Shown one piece after another: positions 59,143-64,000 of a stretch of DNA of 64,000 bases. Each line of letters opens with the position of its first letter. Within the stretch, counting starts at the first letter, position 1. Under the pieces are notes generated by a model that did no database searches, was not told the origin of the DNA, and was given only the letters and a program-made list of their open reading frames with translations. Position numbers and translations under genes: made by a program. The stretch spans positions 30,846,643-30,910,642 of the forward strand of contig NC_088714.1 of NCBI RefSeq assembly GCF_963576615.1. Reading direction: 5' to 3'. The stretch comes from Watersipora subatra. Lineage: Eukaryota; Bryozoa; Gymnolaemata; Cheilostomatida; Watersiporidae.

Positions 59143-59558
59143 TTGCAGAAACTAAATAAAATACAATTTGTAAATAAATTTATTTTGCATGGTAGGGATC
59201 AAAATATGACTCGCATAGAGATATTCCACAAGAGAATCTGCTGCCAGTACCTTCAGCTTGCTCTTGCTCATCACCCATGTATACAGACAACTTGTGCACA
59301 TAGCCAGAGACAGCATCGGAGAGCAAATAACTTTGATCCAAATCTGTTAGATAGAATACACTGTCTGAAGTTTAGCCGTCCTTTCCCTGCCAGCAAGCTT
59401 TCATCTATAGATATAAATTTACCAGGCAGCAAAACAGAATATAACCAGTCGCATATCATGGCAAAAACATTTTCCAACTTGAACAATTTATTGCCAGCAG
59501 GGTCTTCAAAATTGTCAGTAAAAGGTAAACTTGCTTCTATTTTTCTTTCTACTTTCAA
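59143..59558 (-). pseudogene. piggyBac transposase catalytic fragment
   Basis: The minus-strand frame from 59558 includes KLFKLENVFAMICDWL and LPGKFISIDESLLAGKGRL, the conserved block around the first catalytic Asp of DDE_Tnp_1_7 proteins, followed by FGSKLFAL. A frameshift follows; the next frame (about 59290-59150) reads SDAVSGYVHKLSVYMG, the second-Asp block. The third-Asp region and the Cys-rich tail were not found. This copy is non-functional. Confidence 0.8.
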
Positions 59559-59792
59559 TTTTATTAAAAATCAGCGTAGATGATGAAGGATTGTGGACTA
59601 GTAAGACAACAGAGTAGGCTTTTTGAGAATACCTATATGCAAAACTAAACCAATAACTCGTCATATATATTTATCATCAACAGGCTCCGAAGCATCGCAA
59701 TGTTTTTGAAAGCCATATTTATTCGTTTCGTTAAATATTACATTTATCATGGTCAATGTTATAAAAAGCTTCAAATAATAAAAAATACTTAC

Positions 59793-60106
59793 CTGTTTAA
59801 GTATTCGAACTTATCTCCTGCCAAGCTGTCATCAAAATGTAATTATTTTGGTTTTAAATCAGCTCCTCTTTGATATCCGTCATTATTCCCAGTTTCAACG
59901 CCGGCCGTTTCAATCCCACTTTCGCAATCCAATTCACTCTGTTGACCTTCTTTTTCACTTCCATCGTCTTCTCTAGATTTTTCTGACCTGAAATCCTCTT
60001 CTTCACTTTCGAACCAGTCGATATCATCCTCTAAACAAATTTTTTTAGCCGAGCTCAAATAATCAAGTCCGTCCATGTTGATCAGCTTTCCATAAAGAAT
60101 GATCAA
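59793..60106 (-). pseudogene. piggyBac transposase acidic N-terminus
   Basis: ATG at 60106 opens 87 codons with an acidic stretch (DIDWFESEEEDFRSEKS and onward) typical of piggyBac N-termini, ending at TAA 59843-59845. Reading past the stop, the frame continues through FDDSLAGDKFEYLNR to a CAG|GTAAGT donor at about 59793, so this was probably an exon now carrying a stop. Confidence 0.65.
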
Positions 60107-60350
60107 ATCTTTACAACGTGCTCTTTTTGCACATGCGCATAAAATTTATTATTTATAGCCTCAAAACAGTAGTAAAAAACTTACTGAAAATGCTCAAATT
60201 TTTAATTTTAATTTTTAACGTTGTTTTTAAAATAAATAAAACATTTCAAAAAAGGTCTATCGAAAACGGCAAAAATGTCGGGTTTGTCGGTTTTGGTACG
60301 CTGAGACATTGCTCGTAAACCGACAAAGGTCGGTCTTGGAACGCAAAGGG

Positions 60351-60691
60351 TTAAAAATTGTACTTTGCTCACAAAATGAATCCTTTGACACGGTGCTGAC
60401 TTAAAGTGCATTTTGCGTGAGGAAAATATGATAAAGTTTTTCTACGGTATCTTCCAGACCAGTTGAGCACAGCTGTATCACCATGGCAGCTTTTCTGGAT
60501 TCACATAGTTTCTGTATAGAGCACCATACTTAGTGCCATGTTCAGTGAATTAGCTAACCAGCACTTAACGCCAGTATGTTGGCATACTCAAATGGGAAAA
60601 ATTGACTAAATGAAGTCACTAAATCTTGTAACTAGCTACCTTATATAAATACCTATGTACTATATGTAATGTAGTATGTTATATAATATAA
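60351..60691. other. No feature recognised
   Basis: Short unassigned spacer between the piggyBac TTAA and element F. Confidence 0.4.
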
Positions 60692-61339
60692 CTAGCTGTG
60701 CTACCCGGCGTTGCCCGGGCATTAAAAATCAGCTTATAAACAATGAAAAGTAATGAGAGTTGCCTGCCACTTGCTATTAGCCCGGCACATTGCCAATGGA
60801 TAATTTGAGTAAGCGTAACGTCATGGAGAGCTACCCCTCTCCAGGACGTTACGCCATCACCCTGCGTAGTAACGGAGAGTGGTTGCGTATTTGCTCCAAT
60901 ATAGCGACATATATCGCCTAGGGAGTCTATCAATCTTGTGTGGCTGAATTGGTCTGGTGTCCGACTGGTGAATGGAAGGGTTTGAGATCAAATCTTCTCC
61001 GGTATGGATTCTTTATTCCAAGATTTTATTAGCTATAGCTGGACATATACAACGACAACAAACTTTGAGAAAAATATATATCCATCGTTTTTTTTGACGT
61101 CATCAAGTCGTTTGCACATGCGCTCGTTCATGAAAAATCTGCCATATTTGTAGAAAACGATCATTTTCTTTTATTTAATAGTACTTTTTAGTGTTGTTTT
61201 AATACTATAATAAAAAAATTGCAAACAAAAGCATCATTTTTAAAAATTCATTGCAAAAGCTTCGTGTTTTTAACGATAAAATTGTCTATAAAGGTAGCCG
61301 ACAACGATAAAATGGCGTCACGAAAAAACGAAAGATAGA
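60692..61339 (-). mobile_element. Helitron-like element F, interrupted by a MITE
   Basis: It starts A|CTAGCTGTGCTACCCGGCG with a clean hairpin and shares nearly all its length with element D. The tRNA-like module is at 60936-60993 (TGGCTGAATTGG; GGGTTTGAGATCAAATC). Near its right end the TATA run is split by a 255-bp element at 61081-61335; after that, TAGA ends F and element G starts at once. Confidence 0.65.
61081..61335. mobile_element. TA-flanked miniature element (255 bp)
   Basis: The left end TCCATCGTTTTTTTTGACGT and right end (reverse complement TCTTTCGTTTTTTCGTGACG) form imperfect inverted repeats of about 24 bp. TA lies on both sides (61079-61080 and 61336-61337). The type fits a Tc1/mariner MITE. 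The interior is AT-rich. Confidence 0.65.
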
Positions 61340-61809
61340 CTAGCTGTACTACCCGGCGTTGCCCGGGTAATAGAAAAGTCTTGGGACAGAAAATTGATGT
61401 GTATTTAACATATAACAACAACATTTTCCATTCTAACTTTTAAACTACATATCATGAGAAAAGTGTTTTGTCTTATAAACAATGAGAAGTAGTGAGAGTT
61501 GCCTGCTATTAGTCTGCGCGCTATTAGCCAGTACGGTTAATAATGTGAGCGAACAGCTTCTCGTGACGTTATGCTATGACCCGCGTCGTACGCAAAGCCG
61601 TTAGGTATTTGCTCTCATATAATGACTTATATTGGCAAGCTAGCAATTCGATGTAGTCTAGTGGGTCGGGTGTCGGACTGGTGAACGGCAGGGTCTGAGA
61701 TCGAATCTTCTTCGGTATGGAATCTTTATTCCGAGATTTTAAGATCTATAGCTGGACAATCAAACCTACAATACACAAAAGACGACCAACTTTGAGAAAT
61801 GTATATAGA
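61340..61809 (-). mobile_element. Helitron-like element G
   Basis: It starts CTAGCTGTACTACCCGGCGT, with the perfect 6-bp stem ACCCGG/CCGGGT around CGTTGC, and ends GTATATAGA|T. It contains the best tRNA-like module, at 61650-61709: TAGTCTAGTGGG as A box and GGGTCTGAGATCGAATC as B box. It abuts element F with no spacer. Confidence 0.7.
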
Positions 61810-62613
61810 TGTACTAAATTAATGCCATGATCTATATTAAAAGATGCCACTGTGTGTCTGTCTGTTAGTCCAAGTTAACACTATCTGTTTTCAAATATTT
61901 GTGGCTTATTTCATCTAACCTTCACATGAATTTGCTTCGTGCTTTCTGCCAAATCGCTAAAATATTTTGTTTTAAAGCGCTGTCTGGTTCATGATAACCA
62001 GCCTTTCAAAACCCAACCAGAAGATGAAAGAATTTGCGGGTCTAGCCTTGCTCACTGCTTGTGAAAAATAAAAATTGACTAAATGACAATGTTAACTTTG
62101 AAAAAATAATTTTTTAGCCAAAATTTATATTTTTGGTGGGCTTTTTGATCAAGCTACTATAGTTACCATTTTATCAATTTTTCCTCGCACTGTAGGTCAC
62201 AAGCAGCCGACAGCGTGTTGGCAGCTTACATGTGTATATTTACCTTCAGCCGCTCTTATAACTTGTGGTAACCTCTGGGCATTCATCTCTCTTAGGAATT
62301 ATTTATTGGTGATAATAATAAACTATCATCGTGTGCACTTTTAATCATCATATATGTCTTATCGTTAATTATATTTCGTAGCTCTATTGTCATGTATATT
62401 GTCAACAAGCCCCTTGATCCCAATGCCATTGATTCAGGTATATTTGAGTTGACTGAATCAAAGTTTGAGTAGACAGTTAGAGGTTGTGGTGGGGATGGCT
62501 CAACAGGTAAGGCGAGCTTATAGTGTTTTTACATGTATAACTCGGGTGAGTGCGAAAGTAGCAGTCAAAAGTTTTTATGGATCTTAAAACATGCATGCTA
62601 TCTTATGTCATGA
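61810..62613. other. Possible plus-strand Helitron 5' end at 61831; otherwise unassigned
   Basis: A|TCTATATTAAAAGATGCC followed by TGTGTGTCTGTCTG resembles known animal Helitron 5' ends, but no matching CTRR end with hairpin was found before 62614. Confidence 0.25.
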
Positions 62614-63150
62614 CTAGGTGAATACCTGGCATTGCTCGGGTAATAAAAAAGTCTTTGCGCAAAAAACTAATTCTTATTTAGAATCTTCAACATTTACCAA
62701 TCTAACTTTTAAACTTAATAATTTCAGAAAAATGTTTTTGTGCAGTTCAAATAAATTTTGTGTGCAGTTCAAATAAATTAAGTGCAAAAATAAAAAATGA
62801 GTACATGGAAGTGTGTGTATAAAGAAAGTTACTGTTGCAGCAGAAACTCGTTGTATTTAAAGTTTTGATGGACAACATTGGTACCTCGCGATACTGGTGC
62901 AAATGTAAAAATGAGATATCGGACTTACTTTGTCTGATACTTTGTCTGAATGAATGGACGGAGAGGGTAAAGGCTATTCTTATTCCAGATAAAACAATTG
63001 TCCAGGGGAAAAGCATTTAGCTTTTACAGATTTACAGAAGCTGTAAACATGAGTGCAACAACACATTTGAAATTGAAACAACACATGTGAAAACTACAAA
63101 TTAAAAAATTAGGTAATGGTAAAGAAAAAATAGTTTTAAAGTACTACTTA
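62614..63150 (-). mobile_element. Helitron-like element H, right end unclear
   Basis: It starts A|CTAGGTGAATACCTGGCATT and is related to element C over GAAGTGTGTGT, GTTACTGTTGCAG, GATACTGGT, AAATGAGATAT / AAAGAGATAT and ATTAGGTAATGGT. It lacks the 37-bp minisatellite, and no tRNA-like end was found past about 63130, so it is truncated. Confidence 0.55.
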
Positions 63151-63403
63151 CTATTATTCTTTATTCATGTTCAACTTATCAAATTACAAATTTTCTACCA
63201 ATCCTTAATTTTACTTTATTTTTTGTTACCGTATTTCTGTCAATTACAGTTCTGTAGGAGTCTCAAGTTCCATATGCAGAGTTGAACAAAAACAGACTAA
63301 GAAGACCTGAACTTTATAGTTATAGGTATAAAATATCTGAAACTGTACTACAATATCAATTTGATATGCTTTCATGCTTTCAGAATGACTTCATTTGTCT
63401 CAG

Positions 63404-63500
63404 CTGCAATATTAACACTCAGGAAGGATCCAATAGGGTGGCTCTGGCAGCTGAAGGCTTTGGCAACAGGAAGTGCTTTACAGAACCTCTGCAGGCAGAG
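63404..63500 (+). CDS. Candidate internal exon (97 nt), unrecognised
   Basis: A TTCATTTGTCTCAG acceptor and a CAGAG|GTATGA donor enclose 97 bases of clearly higher GC than the flanks. Two frames are open: one reads NINTQEGSNRVALAAEGFGN, the other ILTLRKDPIGWLWQLKALAT. Which is used, and the gene, are unknown. No partner exon was identified. Confidence 0.35.
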
Positions 63501-63506
63501 GTATGA

Positions 63507-63603
63507 ACCTCTATTGATACCTCTATTGACCCCTCTATTGACACCTCTATTGACACCTCTATTGACACCTCTATTGACACCTCTATTGACACCTATATTG
63601 ACA
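63507..63603 (+). repeat. 12-bp minisatellite, about 8 units
   Basis: The unit ACCTCTATTGAC is repeated with single-base variants, starting seven bases after the candidate exon's donor. Frames through it give LLTP repeats of no significance. Confidence 0.95.
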
Positions 63604-63704
63604 TGTGTGGCTAAGATACTGTTTATAGCTTGGTTTACGGGTTATTAAAAGGTGATCAAGTTTTTCAGGTATGTTTTAGTTATTATGACGTTGTACCTAT
63701 ATGT

Positions 63705-64000
63705 CACTATGTTTCCATGATGCGCATTGCTATGGAGTTGTGCCCTCTCCGAATCATGGAAACGGCGTCCTCGCACTGAAATCACTGCGCACTGATCAGT
63801 GCGAAGCCAGTGCTAATTCGCAGCAAGGAAACAGCAATTGCGCAGTGGCTGCGCATAGCTCTCATGCCGTCGAAACGGATTCTTCGAGGGCCATAAACTA
63901 GTACAAACGTTATCCCGCTAATCTTGTTTTTTTTTTATTTTTCTGATCTTCTTTCACCTAAATTTAATTATGGTCTGCACTCACGAGGATGATGAGGTGA
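63705..64000 (+). mobile_element. PIF/Harbinger-like element, second copy (cut by window end)
   Basis: It starts CACTATGTTTCCATGATGCG and follows the element at 35083 closely, including the GCGCACTGATCAGTGCGAAG palindrome and the ATGGTCTGCA...GATGATGAGG start-like segment at 63970. The right half lies outside the window. Confidence 0.8.

Larger units (their letters stand above)
57751..60350 (-). mobile_element. piggyBac-like transposon (2600 bp), decayed
   Basis: The minus-strand 5' end reads CCCTTTGCGTTCCAAGACCG beside TTAA (60351-60354); the other end reads CCCTTTAGCGATGG beside GTAA (57747-57750), a one-base decay of TTAA. CCC-type termini with TTAA duplication are diagnostic of piggyBac. 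Transposase remnants lie on the minus strand. A block of about 150 bp is repeated at 58180-58330 and 58560-58710 (CTATAACTC...TGCAAATT, GAATATGCAT, TGAAAGCT). Confidence 0.85.

Noticed and set aside
59143-59583. Plus-strand frame of 146 codons
   Set aside because: It is antisense to a clear piggyBac catalytic fragment.
61650-61709. A functional tRNA gene
   Set aside because: No paired acceptor stem or complete cloverleaf could be drawn.
9037-62000. Calling the CTAG...TATATA repeats ordinary tRNA-derived SINEs
   Set aside because: The tRNA-like part is internal, there is no A-tail or target duplication, and flanks are A|T; Helitron ends explain the boundaries better, though the tRNA-like modules remain unexplained.

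Overview
The window is AT-rich, intron-bearing animal DNA dominated by transposable elements. No complete cellular gene, rRNA or tRNA gene was found. The mix of hAT, Tc1/mariner, pogo/Tigger, piggyBac, PIF/Harbinger-like and Helitron-like elements, tandem repeats nested in mobile elements, and frequent GGCCTA- and TACATGTA-type palindromes suggests a marine invertebrate, perhaps a lophotrochozoan such as a mollusc or bryozoan. That taxonomic guess is weak.

Layout. 1-5.6 kb: an element with inverted repeats of about 440-480 bp around a candidate spliced gene of unknown function. 6.8-8.9 kb: a 178-bp hAT-type miniature element with an exact 8-bp target duplication, then candidate coding exons of an unrecognised gene. 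9.0-11.2 kb: three Helitron-like elements head to tail, one carrying a 37-bp minisatellite. 12-21 kb: a 29-bp minisatellite, duplicated repeats and otherwise unassignable DNA. 21-23.2 kb: a plus-strand Helitron-like copy and a mariner derivative whose 5' end is present at both termini. 25.1-25.8 kb: a pogo-type miniature element. 27.7-31.1 kb: the best-preserved element, a hAT transposon with terminal repeats, a perfect 8-bp duplication and a full-length transposase frame broken by one stop codon. 33-55 kb: local duplications, a Harbinger-like element, several foldback families, and a nested stack at 46.8-48.8 kb. 52-52.9 kb: a 46-bp minisatellite split by a Helitron-like element, which reveals the empty site. 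56.7-64 kb: more Helitron-like copies, a decayed piggyBac element (57.75-60.35 kb), a nested TA-flanked miniature element, an isolated candidate exon and a second Harbinger-like copy cut by the window end.

The most interesting structure is the Helitron-like family. Read on the minus strand, most copies start TC, end in a short hairpin plus CTAG, and lie between A and T without target duplication. Yet many contain a tRNA-like module with A-box and B-box-like sequence on the opposite strand. Tandem insertion, nested insertion, an internal minisatellite and a 24-bp in-place inversion between two copies are all directly visible. Candidate exons outside transposons are proposals from open frames and splice-like boundaries only.
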